Below, piece after piece: positions 12,649 through 25,450 of a stretch of 64,000 bases of DNA (position 1 is the stretch's first letter; every line of letters begins with the position of its first letter). Made by a program: the position numbers and the translations under genes. The notes under the pieces were generated by a model. That model ran no database searches, was not told the origin of the DNA, and saw only the letters and a list, made by a program, of their open reading frames with translations. This DNA comes from Polytrichum commune (Eukaryota > Streptophyta > Polytrichopsida > Polytrichales > Polytrichaceae): contig OX485808.1 in NCBI GenBank assembly GCA_950295325.1, positions 20,294,527-20,358,526 of the forward strand. Reading direction: 5' to 3'.

Positions 12649-15600
12649 TTACACACCAAGATTCTCACCACTTCCATTTGTTGTGAATGACGGCCGTCCT
12701 GTTGTTTTGATGGCCCTGCTTTGAAGTGGTGACGTGCGCGAATATTTTCTCGTATTCGATGAAGAGGATGGCTCCGATTCATCACCCAAAGAAAGCCTTC
12801 CCATCGCCATGTTGAAATTCATGCCTTTGAAGCTCTGCACATAACTCGAGGATCGAGTGGGTGACAAACCCCCATGCCGCCGCATTCTTATGCTCCCCAA
12901 ACCTTCATCCTGTCAATTTACATTGCTCTTCAAAGACTCGAGTGCCTCAATAACATTTTGATGACATTCTAAATAGCTAAACTTACAGTTTCAGGAACTA
13001 TTGGAGCTATCCTTCAATTCTCTCCAATACACAAGTTTTGGTAGGAAGTTTAGCCCCAGTTTTGACATTTTATAATGATTAAGGAGCATTCAAATGGTGT
13101 CAGAACCCCCCATTGTGGTGAAATGAAGGAAATTTTTTTGGCTTTGGCCAAAAGCCGGCTATATAATAATGAACCCTTTGTCAAAAGTGGAGTGAAACTC
13201 CCTACCAAAACATGAGGTTTTGAGAGACTTAAGGATAACTCTATTCTGTACATGCCATGAATCTTAGAGTTATCCCTTAAACTCAATGAGACTTTTCATC
13301 GGAAGTTGGTCCCCAGTAATTTTCCCATTGATTGCTGTTTTGTGTTCAAAACCAATAGTATCTTTCCACTTTTGGTGCATGCTTGGAGATAGTGTTTGGA
13401 TTTGAATGAATACAACCTATTTTGGTTCACTCAGGGCCAAACACATTTCTAGCTCATTCATACTCTTGGGATGCCAAAATCAATGTACCAAATATACAAT
13501 GTTCTTTGTTCAAGCTTCTACACTACCTCCGAGAATGCACCGGAAACTTACCAAATATGGCAGGTGTTGTATGCAAAAACAACCAACTCCCGACCAAAAA
13601 TCCCATTGCAGTAATGAAAAACTCTTTTCTAGGGCATATAAGGATACAAAGGTTCTATGTTCTGTACATTTGATCCAATTTCAAGCTGCATTATTTGAGA
13701 ATTCAGAGTTGCATACTCAGAAGCTTTTGATGGTGTGATGCTTTATATTGAATTCCTATTATGAATATGCAGGAGTAATCATAAATCACACAACAACTCA
13801 TTGTTTCATGGTCGGTGACTTTCTGGGCCTCAGAATTACGTTAGGAGAGAAAGGGGACCTAATCCTAACAAATGACAAATTTGTGAAATAGTGACCTCAA
13901 GTTTCGCGGCTACCTCAGATTTTAAGGCTCTCGTTTGGGATGGTGTCTTATATGCCAAGTTCCCACTGCTGCCACCCATTTTCCCTCTCAACCTTTGTGG
14001 GGATGATGTGGCGTCTAACAATCTCCGGTGCGGGGATGTCTCCGAGGATTGGTCCGGAAGTCCACTGTCCTCCTGAACAACGCCACATTTTTAAAGAAAT
14101 TAACAAAGTAAGGCTGGTAGACATGATAGTAAATCAAATGAAATAATATCATGGAGAGGTTGATGAATGTGCAGCAATTAGAAGTGTATCACACTTCATC
14201 ACTGAGGGCCACTTTATCCTAGTGCCGTCACCATGATATTGTGAAGGCCCTTGACACTCATTTGATGACCATACCACAGAATATTGAAATCACCATAGAA
14301 TTCTGTGTGGTCTCTTGGGCTTTCAATTGTAGTGTAAACACATTTACGATCGGGCACTCAACCGAATGCTATTTCATTACCATCCTATTCATGTGCACCT
14401 TTCCACACAATAGATTCTAATAGATCAAGAAGTGTGAGATTTTGAAGTGAAATAGTCTCTTGGTTTTGTGTTAGATCCAGTGACCTCTTTGAGGTGGCTT
14501 CACGCAAAATTTGTCAAACCATGAAACATCATCCATTACATGCCATTTAGGACTTCATGTAGGTTGTTTCAACCATTCAACTTACATGCTCCTTAGGCCC
14601 TCAAGCTTGAGTGTCAAGTGAAGTGGGACAGTCTTGGCATTTTCCACCAACGAGAGATTCTAGATTTCAATGGTTGCACACCCTCAAGCTCTACTGTAAA
14701 GTGCCCCTGAACAAAAGTAGTGGAAAAAAATTGGCGGGTTTATGTTTTTGGTATAATTTTTTATAACTTTCATTTTGATCAGGGTACTAACTCACCTGAT
14801 CAGAAATGCTTCTTCTTTTATAGCTCAGGTTTGAAGAATACTTTCTGGAGCTCAAAAATCTATTGGCATTCTGGTTCCAGGCAGCACTACCAGGTAGAGC
14901 TCCTGATTCATGTAAAGGTGGATTATACTGTTGACCGCTCGCATTTGCTTGAGCTTGCTGATGGCGCATCAAGTCACCCTGCACTTTTCTAAAGGAACTG
15001 TGTCAGCTCATGGAAAATATAATTTTGATGTACGAGCAAGAGTTAACAATTTTCTGCCATTGCTTCATCAAGCATGGACATCAAAAGTGACAATCAAGAT
15101 TGGCATAATCAGTGCCTTTGAAGTATGATTGAAGTAAATATGGACAAAAGACTTCTGCCAAAATAATGACGGATGTGAGAGATTTGTTTATGTTGTCAAT
15201 TCATGCACATTGCAAAGCAAGTTATTTTGAGGGAAAACTACAAGAATATAATTGACGCCCTATTAATACATACTCGGAGAGGCAATGTGGTTGAAACCAA
15301 TGTTGAACTGGTATCATTTTTTTTTGGTACCAATAGGATATGGGTATTTGATGGTATTTTTGTATTGGATACCATTTGGGTCTATATACCATGCAGGAAC
15401 CTTCATACTTGGTCAAAATCGTCCTAGTATCAATATGGTTTAGAATGATATTGACCCAAACAATAACTTGGGTATAGAAAGATTCTCTCACCTTGAAATA
15501 CCCACCAAATATTAACATCTGATTGGCAATATAATTTTTTTTACCCACGAGTATTCTTTGATACCATTTTCGATGTTGATTATTAAAACCATGCATTCAC

Positions 15601-18600
15601 CTAAATACCAGACCAAGAATGGTTAAAACACCACTTTTGTTTGTGTAACTTTTCACAAACAACACAATTTACAACAACTAAAACGTGTGTATGACAAGTT
15701 TGTAACAAGAGATGTAGTCCACATCTAAGGCTAATTTCTACCATTTCTATCGTAGGTAATAGGTCCCACCAATAGAACTGCATGTAGATGACTTCATTAT
15801 GTCCGAAAGTCATGCATAAGTCTAAATTTACTCATTACCTAGTTTTTGACAGCTGCATTATATGAACACTGAGTTCATGGCAGTAATGATTCATTATTTG
15901 TGTGAGTGACATCTGCTTTTGAAGTACATGGCTCTGTTAGAAGGCCAAAGAGAATAGGAGAGTCCTCACAGCTTTCCACATACGGAGTTGCATTTCCTTC
16001 AAGTAGTGTTGTTGAGGTCCAATCACACTTCCTGGTCGCACTATGCGCAGATAACCCAAAGTCTGGATTATTGAGCAAAAACAATTTGGCACGTCAGCTG
16101 TGATGGCATCTCTGCCATTAATCAGTCAACACCCCGATTGGATCAGGGATTCATAGCAGAATACATTCCAAAATTGTTGTCCTGCTTGTGGCATAAGAAC
16201 TACACCATTTATATCAATTAGTGTAAATTACAATTTGGGGTTATGCATCGCTATAAATTCTTGCATAGAATGTCAATTTCTTACCATCAAAATTTACTTT
16301 GTTGTAAAAAGTACATACAATCCATTTATGTTGTATTCGTTAAGAAATTCATCATTGGAAAAGAAATACTATAGCACTATGTAACTACAGATGGTAACCC
16401 ACAATAATTGAAAACAAAGATGCAGTAACGTAGGTAGGTTTCTCCCAGTATTGTGTAATATGCACCTCATTGCATGTGAACCGGTAGTGCTTCATAATGT
16501 AACAACCAATGAGGGCGCCAGTGCGCCCAAGCCCTGCCTGCACCACCCCAAAATTCATCCATTTGAGTGGTCTTGTCGCACACCACAGGAACAGTCCACC
16601 CCGAACAATTTTTAACGACTGAAATTACAGTCAGAAGTAGCATGATAGTGTATCATAGAGTGATTCATGCTTTGGCTTTTACTAAATGAACATTCTTGAA
16701 CTTTTGCCACATGGCAATCTTACATTGACTAAGGCTCAGTCAAATCTCACGTGGAAATTACAATTCGGCATCAGAAATAGATGATTCAAAAAGCACCTTA
16801 CGGTAGTACCTTACAATGCACAGCTAGAGCCCCAGGTGTCTCTTCTACGATCTCTAAAAATCTCCGGAGAATTCGATCTGGTGGGCAGCTGCAAGCATTC
16901 AAACAGTTCAATTTAGAGTTTTTGTGAGCTTCAAGTCAATCCCAAAAAGGAGCACAAATCAGAAACTAAATTCTTTCCCCGAAATGTATTGACCACTCTT
17001 TTAAAAAAAAATTAAACCTAGAGGAGTATGTCACTTTCAAGTACGCTCTTAAAAACATATAACCTGGGCAAGACACAGATATGCAGGTAACAGTTTTGCG
17101 TACTGAAGTTTCCGTATGGACTGAAGCGTGTGCACTTTCTGTATGCATACAAATGAAGTCATGTCTGTTCCTTACAAATTGCAATTCTGATAAAAAATTA
17201 GAAATTAGGGAGTAAATGCCAATGTTGGTCAAGATGAATTCGGTTTTTGAAGTTGAATAGCCTAACCTGCCGTCAGGGAAATATAAGTCATAATGGGCAA
17301 GGCCATGATCTGCAAAGCGCCTCCTATCATACGCCTTTCGATTCAACCTTACCACTGCAGTTATTCCTACCTGCCATAAGTCACCTCCCTGTTAAACCCT
17401 TCACCTGGAAAGTTATGTCAGTCCCTACGTTGACTTGCATAATTTTTATGATAGAAAGATCAAGATTCACATATGGAGATTCCAACATTGATAACATTCA
17501 CAAGAAGTTAATTGCACCATAAAACAGCAGTGATTGCTCATTCTAGTAAGCCAGTTTTGACTGAGTCATGACAAATGCATGAGGGGAAACGTAGAGGAGA
17601 TGACAAACCCGGTGGAAGTACTCAACATAATCCTCTGGCACTAGTGTTCTGTATCCAAAAATCTACAATCAACCAGCTCAGATGTCAAGTTTTGAAATGA
17701 ATTTAATTTAATTTTTTTTTAAAAATCATCCCCAGTGATAATTGATCAGAGCTTCTTCCACAAATAAAATTTTATTTCTTCCCTAATTCAACGTTGTCAT
17801 GTAATACTAGTACCACTACAACTATAATTACCCATGTTGAACCATGGGCTCATCTTGCGAGTTGGCATTCTAAGTAAAGAAAGTTAAAATGAAATATATT
17901 ATTGTTAGAAGAAAGTAACCTCTAAGCGTTTTGGCGATGGTCCACTGAAGGCCATGAGCTTATTGGGAACAATCCAATTAAGATCTCCATTCTCAACCTA
18001 TCCAGTGAAGCATATAAGCACAGACATGTCAAGATCTTTGATTTTTGGCATCTCTCATCAGTAGTTTCATTTAACGCTGACAAAGACAAAGCCAAAAATT
18101 TAGGTAGATGAAAGTCACCTGCTCAAAGTACTCGTACTCCTCGAGGTTGAAGTTGTTGAAGTCAATCCAGCCTGCATGGTGCGCTTTCAAAATAGCCTAA
18201 CCCACATTTCAGTGCCCAGACCGACATGTAATAAGTGTTGAGCAGACCATTGCAACAGTCAGTTCAGAGATAAGATGATGGCGCATGTGAAAATAAGAAA
18301 AGGTTGCAAAACAAAGTTACGTACCCGAATGCAGTCGAGTACTGTCAGACGATAGGTCGAGATTCCACACGTAGGATCGCGGAATGGCATATATGGCTCA
18401 AATGTGGACAGGGGTGCATAGGCTGCATCTGCCTCCGCACTACAAAATAACACCAAGTAGGCTCCAAGCTGCATGCAAGACACAAAATAAAATAAAATAA
18501 AAACGACTGAGTCATCTGTATGCCCTGTTTTGTGGTGTAGCCAAATCCATTCATAAAGACTATGGAGATTCACTTTGGAAGATCAGAATCTTATGAAAGG

Positions 18601-19636
18601 GTGGTCCTCAAAAATGAAGATTATAGAGAGGATTATATGGTATACGTGGGTGGAGTGGAAGAATGAAAAGAGACTTATGAAGGCGAGAGGGAATTATCTC
18701 GTACAATGGTACCTCTCATTCATCCAACATAAAAACTTGACCCCTGAGGCTTGTGGCCAATTCATCTCAACTTCAAAAAGTAAACTTCACGCTGCATACT
18801 ATTTCAGGGCCGATGAATGAGAGGTACGCTCATAAGCAACGATTCCCTCTCACCACTTACGAATGGGTGGAATACGAAGGTGAAGACTACCTATATAGAG
18901 ATATGAAACAAAAGGGGTGGAATGGAAGAATGGAAGAATGAAAGAAGAAGAGACAGAGTTCAACACACCAACACAGCCGCGTTTGACTTCTTCTTGGGAT
19001 CAGCACTGCAATAGAAAAAGACACACATGCCCTGCTCATCTGCTTCCTGACACACGCCAATGCATTAGCTCAGGTGATATCTAAACATTCAATTCTCATT
19101 ACAATCTTAGAACAGTAGGTATGTAGTACTCACAAGCAGGTAACAAAATAGTCAGATTACTAGCTGACCCATGAGGCATGGATTGACTATACAAATCCAA
19201 ACATTAGCCATCAACTTGAGAGATCTTTAGAGGTTTGGCGTTACTAGCCACCACTAGAGAGGATGGTACCTTAAGGAGATGATGAAGTTTCCAGCAGAAC
19301 CGGTATGTGCAGGCAAGATTCAGGGGGCCAAAATCAGCAAAAAAGGGTTCATACACCTACCCACAAAAAACAACAATTCGCAGCATTATTCATTAGTTAA
19401 GAAGGTAAACTACATGGGAACACATGTTTTTTTGGTTTTTTTAATTCTGTTTAACCGAGCAAGAAGGGGAAGGAAATACTCACAAGCTCAGAGTCAGTGC
19501 TGAAGCAGGTTGCTCGTTTGGGAAGACATTGCACAACACCTGCAGTGTCCTCCACCCTTGGCAGCGGTGCGAAATACAGTCTTTCCTTCAACACCTCACT
19601 CATGTTCACTTGATCCTCCACCGAATTCACACCCAT
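12649..19636 (-). CDS. CDC14: CDC14-type dual-specificity protein phosphatase, complete, 14 exons
   Basis: Minus-strand exons: 19636-19484, 19356-19270, 19046-18969, 18468-18325, 18196-18119, 17997-17920, 17662-17609, 17370-17267, 16888-16810, 16537-16466, 16062-15970, 14978-14796, 14072-13896 and 12909-12649 (stop). All introns are GT..AG; only intron 8 is not phase 0. The product has 546 aa. The N-terminal non-catalytic domain shows [36 protein letters not shown] and [11 protein letters not shown]. The catalytic domain has the general-acid loop FPDG (Asp257), the P-loop HCKAGLGRTG (Cys284, Arg290) and [13 protein letters not shown]. After residue 340 comes a Ser-rich tail with five Ser/Thr-Pro sites. 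CDC14 enzymes remove phosphate from Ser-Pro sites made by cyclin-dependent kinases and act in mitotic exit, cytokinesis and, in several lineages, at basal bodies. The ATG at 19636 was chosen because the upstream frame is lysine/isoleucine low-complexity; an in-frame ATG at 19738 is the alternative. The family is absent from Arabidopsis and, to my knowledge, from flowering plants generally. Confidence 0.93.
14206..14707. mobile_element. Tourist-like MITE (family GGGCCACTTC), copy 2, in CDC14 intron 12
   Basis: This 502-bp element starts GGGCCACTTTATCC and ends CTGTAAAGTGCCCC. It is flanked by TGA on both sides (14203-14205 and 14708-14710). It is alignable over its length with the copy at 11993-12488, in the same orientation. 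It lies inside the intron between the exons ending at 14796 and beginning at 14072, so it would be removed by splicing. It has no coding capacity. Confidence 0.7.
15288..15591. mobile_element. small inverted-repeat element in CDC14 intron 11
   Basis: The left end, TGGTTGAAACCAATGTTGAA followed by CTGGTATCA, pairs with the right end TGATACCATTTTCGATG followed by TTGATTATTAAAACCA, giving an imperfect terminal inverted repeat of about 28 bp over a 304-bp AT-rich element. No clear target duplication could be read. The superfamily is not assigned. Confidence 0.45.
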
Positions 19637-20930
19637 TTTTATTTTTATTTTTTTGAGATTCACTGTGATGGAAATGCCAATCCACCTTCTCAAATCGCCA
19701 TAACCCACATCGACCTCCTTCCTCGCTGAAACTTGCAATCACCCATCAACATTGTCTCCGCAAGTTGATGTTGAGTTGATTTACCATAAAGGGCTCTCTG
19801 TTCTCCTCATCTTTTGCCACATTTCATTCCTACTATGGCTGAGACCACTTCAATCCAACGTGGTAACTACGTTCCTGCAATAGTAAAGATGAAATATAGC
19901 GTCCTCTACGGTAATCTGCAATTTTCTCAAAATCTCTCTGTCTCTCTCTGTGTCAACCAGATGATGAACCATCTCTGCCATTTAGAGATTTATGTTGCAA
20001 TTGCAAAATAACCTTGCATTGCACGTGATGATATTGAGCAATGAAGAGGCCTGAAGAATGTTTGGTTTCTTCCTTGGAATCATGATGTTGCTGAGAAAAC
20101 ACTAACCCTCTGGGCGTTTGTGCGTGATTTGGAAAAATATCATCGAGTGACCTTTTGGTCACTGTTCTTGGGTTTCAAACGTCGCTTCATTTTTTACCTA
20201 TCCGTCAAAAAAATCAATCACGGCAAGAAAAGTAGGCAGGGGATTCTTCAAATTGGAACAACACATAATGTTGCGCATACATTGGAAGTATTTTCCAAGG
20301 TGGCATGGCAGGACCCATTTGTTGAAGTTCGAATTACTGTGGAACACTAACAGACACTAGAAGATGGTGATGATGAAAATTCCAAACCCAAAATCGATCA
20401 GATCTCAATCAAGTGCAATCTCCAACAAAACCTTAGAAATCCAATGTTTGATAGGTAACCCAAAATTTCTTCGACACCCATCAAGACTCTTGCAATTTTC
20501 TTGCTTCAAAAAACGCTTCAAACCCGGAGGTTTTTCTCTCACTCTCTCTCTCTCTCTCCTCTACTCAGGATTTCGTACGACGCGATCAAATTCAAATCAG
20601 AAAACCAGAAAAAGGAACAAAGACCTCGTTAGAACTCAATTCGAACCTCGGAGGCGATCTGGACCTTGAAAAATCGGGGATGACAAATGCATCTCTTCTG
20701 GAATTGCGAAGATTTGAAGCTACCCACAACTCTTTCCCCCCAACTGCAATGTCGCAATTCTCAACCTTTTTTGAATTCAACCGAATGTATTCAATTCAAC
20801 CGAATGTACTCAATTCAACTGAATGTATTCAATTCAACTCAATCGAATGAGCGCGCTCTGAATTTTTGGGCTCGAGTAACCCAGGAATTTGGGCTGCCAC
20901 CGCCACCATTTTTCCTGGTGCCAAATTGAC
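19637..20930. promoter_or_regulatory. upstream region of CDC14, possible divergent promoter
   Basis: This stretch precedes the CDC14 start codon. It holds CT-rich tracts (19930-19950, 20530-20565) and repeated copies of a word like ATTCAATTCAACCGAATGTA at 20780-20850. On the plus strand a short frame starts at ATG 19834 (MAETTSIQRG...) and can be spliced at a GTAATC donor (19910) to a second piece at 19961. Another open piece spans 20120-20350 (...FSKVAWQDPFVEVRITVEH). I do not recognise these peptides, and the joins are uncertain. They could be a small divergent gene, a gene relic or chance. Confidence 0.25.
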
Positions 20931-21784
20931 ACTCACAAAAGTCGTCTCTCGAGGAGGTGCAAAGGAGATTCAGAGAAGACACGTGGCAGTGTCCCGTTGC
21001 ACGGGGTCTGTAAAAATGACGTGGCGTCCTGTGGCTGCCACGTAGACTTCACGTGAAGGCGCTCCCTCTGTTCTCGCTTGGATGTGGGTTAACTTAGGTG
21101 TGAGGCATGTGGGCCTTAATATGATCACCCTTCTTGTTATAAGGCAAGGCTTGTAGTTAAGAATGAACATCAAAAAGATATGCGTTATCATAGACATGTT
21201 AATTAAATAAGTAGTGTCTTACTTGTGCATTGGATGGAGTGGTCAACATGAATAATTTTACAAGCAAAAAAAACCCATTGAATGGTTGGGGAGCATGCAT
21301 GAATGGTTGGTTCAGGGCTTTTTAAGGTGGCTTGTGGAGGAACATGGTCTGAGCAGCTCGGGTGGCTTGGTCGACCAAGTGGCGGCCAATAATTAGGTTA
21401 GTGACATTGGTGGATGGAAATCATCGTGTTTGATGATGCCACGTGGGTGGGACTGCCTTGGGTTGGAAGGCGGTGTCTATCTATTGTGGGGCAAACCTTA
21501 GCTAGGCTTGCAAATGTAGATATAGTGTTATGTATGGCAAGCATCACATGTGGCAGGAGTGTTCATCTGTAGGGTCTAGGTCTGGAATTTGGACTACTTA
21601 TACTATGGCAGTTTTCTTTCCACTTGGTTGGTTTTTTGATTTATTATACTAGTTTTATTTCTATAAGCCTCTCGTTGTAATTTCTTCACTCAATAAAGCA
21701 AGTTACTAGCCATTGTTGACACGTGTTTTTAGTTTGGCTTGTCATGGTGATTGATTATTCTTGGATCTATTAACTAATGGAATT

Positions 21785-22350
21785 GCCAAATAAGTAGGAC
21801 CAAAATGAAACATGGGTTCATTTGTTAACACAAATGGGAGAGCCTAGTATGTGATCACTTAAAACGGGGAATCATCACCTTGACCTCTAATAACTCTTGC
21901 ATCTCAACCTACAATAACTTATTTAAATCTACAAGGGAAGTTCTTAACTAACGACCTCCTTTGAAGTGATGAAATTAATCACATCCTAAAGAAAGTAAAT
22001 AATGAATAGAATCACACATATTCATCCTAATGCATGTGTGTTCATCTTTATTTGGAAAAATTATCCTCATGAAATTTTAGTTTGGAGAACTCTAAAGACA
22101 TCATCCATCAAAGGGATTTTTCAACACCATATTCGGTTTTTAAAAAACACGTAAAACCATGGCGATATTCTGGCAAAAAAAAGATAAAATCAAAATCAAA
22201 ATCATTGCTTTGAACTTCAATTTTGAAACTTGGAATGACAATTTTCATGAGTGTTCGTGGTTATTAACTAGATGAGATAATTCTTAATCCAATCCAACTA
22301 GACAAAAAGCATTCATGAAGTTGGAAGTGCCCACAATAGGGTCACATAAA
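21785..22350. repeat. dispersed repeat family A copy
   Basis: The segment shares the order of words seen at 63596-63975 and 35397-35830: a 'gggagggcc...gtgatcactt' block, then 'cttgacctc..ataactcttgcatctcaac', then 'gaaacttg-aatgacaat', then 'gttggaagtgcccacaatagg'. No coding capacity or ends could be defined. The family may be a non-autonomous retrotransposon or an untranslated part of one. Confidence 0.5.
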
Positions 22351-24393
22351 TCCTTGTGCCGTCACTTATCATCTATGACCTACAGTATGGAACTTCACGT
22401 AGAACTCACACCTAACTACCATACATTATGGTCCGATTGGGCATGTCTCTACCTAAATCCAGGCCCTTGCCACACCACCGGCAACTTCCATGAACCGGTG
22501 GCCATGGTTGGCCGAGCAACCTTACCGCTTACCACACAAGCGGCATTATGAGGGGAGGCGTGATGACGTGTCCAAGAATTTAGGCCATCGGAACTACCAG
22601 GGGATTCCCACCGGAAACCCATGGAATCTAGTGGTGGCCACCCTTGGCCCACCGAGACCGTCCTCTCCCACTCTCTCCCGCCCTCTCTCGCCGAATCTCC
22701 GTGCCTAGTCGTCGTCAATCATGAGGAACTTCCTGCCGCTCGTGTGGTGGCTCTAGCGAGATTGGGGTGAAGTGGCTATAGCAGGCCTACATGTTTTCCT
22801 AGCCTACACGGCGAAATTGCCTGCCGGCCATGTGGTAAGGACCGGTAGGCAATTTCCAAGTCAATTTCAAGATGTTCCAACCAATCCCATAATGACACAT
22901 GTTAACTTTGTACACCAAAAGTTTTTTGAATACCCAATCTGACCCACACATAGGGTAGTTATCTTGCAAGGAAAATTTCTCTGAATTTGAGAAGAAAAAA
23001 GAAGATATTGATACGTGTTGTGGGAAAAAAATACGAAAATGTCAATAACTTTAGTTGGAAGTTACTAGCATCCAAAATACGAAAGCTAGGTCATTGCATA
23101 AACTGAAGGTAACACTGTAAGTAGAGCCGTTTGTTGGTTGCCCACGCCACTAAGTGTGGGCGTGCTATGAGCATGTTAGCCTAACATCGTCCAAATTTCT
23201 TGTTATATAATGGAGCTTAGTGCCTACTTTTGGATACACGTTTAAGATGAGTGTTTGGTTTTTTTTTTGAGGGGGGGGGGGGTGAGATGTCAAGGGTAGG
23301 GACTATATTAGTTTGTATTTGTTGTCAAGTTTTTTCTTTTAGTATGAATGTTAGATAATATGTTTGGCTATTTGGTGTAATTCCTTCATGGTTTCTTGAT
23401 TGTGGATGGCGTAGCTTGTATTCCTACGAGTCTTGTTATGTTGTTGTTATGTATGGCTCATTTGACTTTTGTCATGATGAATGTAAGTGAGTTAAAGTTC
23501 CAAATGTGTGCTATAAGGGTGTCTGTAAGTAGGTCGCATTTCTCATGCTTGGTTTGGATGGCTCTATTTGTGTGTATGTTACGAGTGAATGTGAATTTGA
23601 TTATATGTATGGTTGGTGGCAAGGATGGTGCTAGCTAGTCATGGTTGGCCTCTAATGACTCAACTTCCTCATTCTTGGGTTCCCTATCCTATCAAAACTT
23701 GATTTTTTTGCACCAACACTCCTCTCACATGCCAAAAAGATGCAGCAAAAAGAAAAAAACAACAAGGGATCCACATCAAAACAAAAAATGAAGTGTTCCC
23801 AAGTGCAAACTTTGAATGCACCAATGCAAAGGAGTCCTCTTGAAGAAGGTTGTTCTCTTATAGGTGTGCACATGATTGTATGCTTCCATTTCTCAAGCAT
23901 CTAGGTGTTATGATGACTAGCCTACTTGAGAATCGAATTCCCTAAAAGTTTGTTATGGGCATTTATGCACACATTGGTTCAAATCATATGGATACAAGTG
24001 AAAGTTCCTCCATGTGGGTCACATGGTTCAATGCACCTATGAGCAATATGAGATCGATTTTTTTCTTTGCTTCTAGTGTCATGTTCAACTCTTAAACACC
24101 CAAGCCCAAATCAACCTCGATTGCCCTAAAGCGAGAACGACCGTTGGATATCTTTTAGATGTTATCCATGAACAACATTTGGCATATGATTGTACGGATC
24201 ATGAATGGGTCATATAGTCCACAAAGTCCCCAAAAGACATTTAGGCATACGTGTGGATGATTGCAATCCTTAGACAATGCATAAATTTGATTGTCATCTT
24301 GATACAATCAAGACTCTATAAGTGTTACCCCTATAAGCGTTATAATTTCATATATGTTAAGAAAATCTTACTCCCTTACAAAAACACAATTGG

Positions 24394-24803
24394 CACGGGG
24401 AGGTCACTTCATTGTCAAGTTGACACCATGTGCGGCCAAAGTTTGCTACCCTTGTATTAGATGCCATATATAATTTTAAAATTTATGATATTTTTTCTAC
24501 ATATACATAACCATTGATAGTATCTTTTTAATACTTTTTTGAAATTTTTAGTCATCTTTGTTTTTTTTAGTAATTGTTTTAGTTCAATTCTGTGCCATTC
24601 TAGTTAGAAATGGTATGTTTTATGAAAAAAACAAATCATCAAATTTAGTTACCACTTTTAAGTATGTCATAGGTACTGTGTATATCTACTCATGAAAAAA
24701 AATTGATAAAATTTTGACCCATTTTGGGTGTGCAACTTACCAAAAGAACATTTTTTTTGGTCACATGTGGTGTTCAACTTGACAATGGAGTGATCTACCC
24801 GTG
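24394..24803 (+). mobile_element. hAT-type MITE, copy 1, nested in the pogo-like element
   Basis: This 410-bp element starts CACGGGGAGGTCACTTC and ends GGAGTGATCTACCCGTG. The flanks ACAATTGG and ACAATTGT match in 7 of 8 bases, as expected for an 8-bp hAT target duplication. It aligns over its full length with the reverse complement of 30085-30494, which is also 410 bp. It has no coding capacity. Confidence 0.8.
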
Positions 24804-25007
24804 ACAATTGTTAAGACTAGTGAGTGTTATGTGTTAAGTGTTATAACATGCTCTACTCCCTTCTTTGTTAATTGCACCTCTATAAGTGTTAATTTTGAGA
24901 AAAGCAAGGTAATAATATATGAGAGCATACATTTTAAACATGTAATCACATTTATCCCATATTCTTTGAGAATGATTCAAAATTGTTGGAGGCACACATG
25001 TGTTCTT

Positions 25008-25450
25008 TTGATCTCTATTGAGAGGGAGATAGAGGAAGCTAGGCGCTTGGTAGAGGTTGATGAAGTTGCTACTCTACTTCATCAATTGCCGTTGTTATCA
25101 TCTGATAGTGAGGTGAGTGACGTGATGAATGCTCATGAATACCTCAATTATGAGATGAAGTTTGATTTAATTTAAACAACCCCTATGAACTTACCGATGA
25201 GGAGTTTTTGGATATGTATTCCTCGTAACATCAAGAAATTGATGTTGATGAGGTTATGGTTGATGTGGTAAAAGAAGTTGTAGGATTTAGTGTTGTTGAG
25301 CATTCTCTAAAGACTTTGAAGAAATACTTTGAACAAAGACCAAATGATGCCCTATCACACATCAAGATCATTCAAGGACTCCAGAAGGAAGTTTCATCTC
25401 ATCATTTGGAAGCTTCTCGTCAAACTATTATAGACTCTTTCTTTCGGTAA
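25008..25450 (+). pseudogene. pogo/Tigger-like transposase C-terminal remnant
   Basis: Three consecutive pieces read like the end of a pogo-type DDE transposase. The first is an acidic, leucine-rich segment (EIEEARRLVEVDEVATLLHQ) in one frame to about 25170. The second, in a shifted frame, reads NNPYELTDEEFLDMYSS, then a stop near 25228, then HQEIDVDEVM. The third, 25256-25450, reads LKTLKKYFEQRP followed by SRQTIIDSFFR, the usual C-terminal block in which a Q-x-x-I-x-x-F-F signature ends the protein. The DDE catalytic core is missing. A frameshift and a stop make it non-functional. Confidence 0.65.

Noticed and set aside
18259-18573. Stand-alone 104-codon minus-strand ORF
   Set aside because: Only 18468-18325 is an exon (CDC14 exon 4); the rest of the open frame is intron sequence.
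21240-21740. A possible LTR end with an AATAAAG signal near 21692
   Set aside because: No matching TG/CA ends or target duplication could be found, so no element is claimed.
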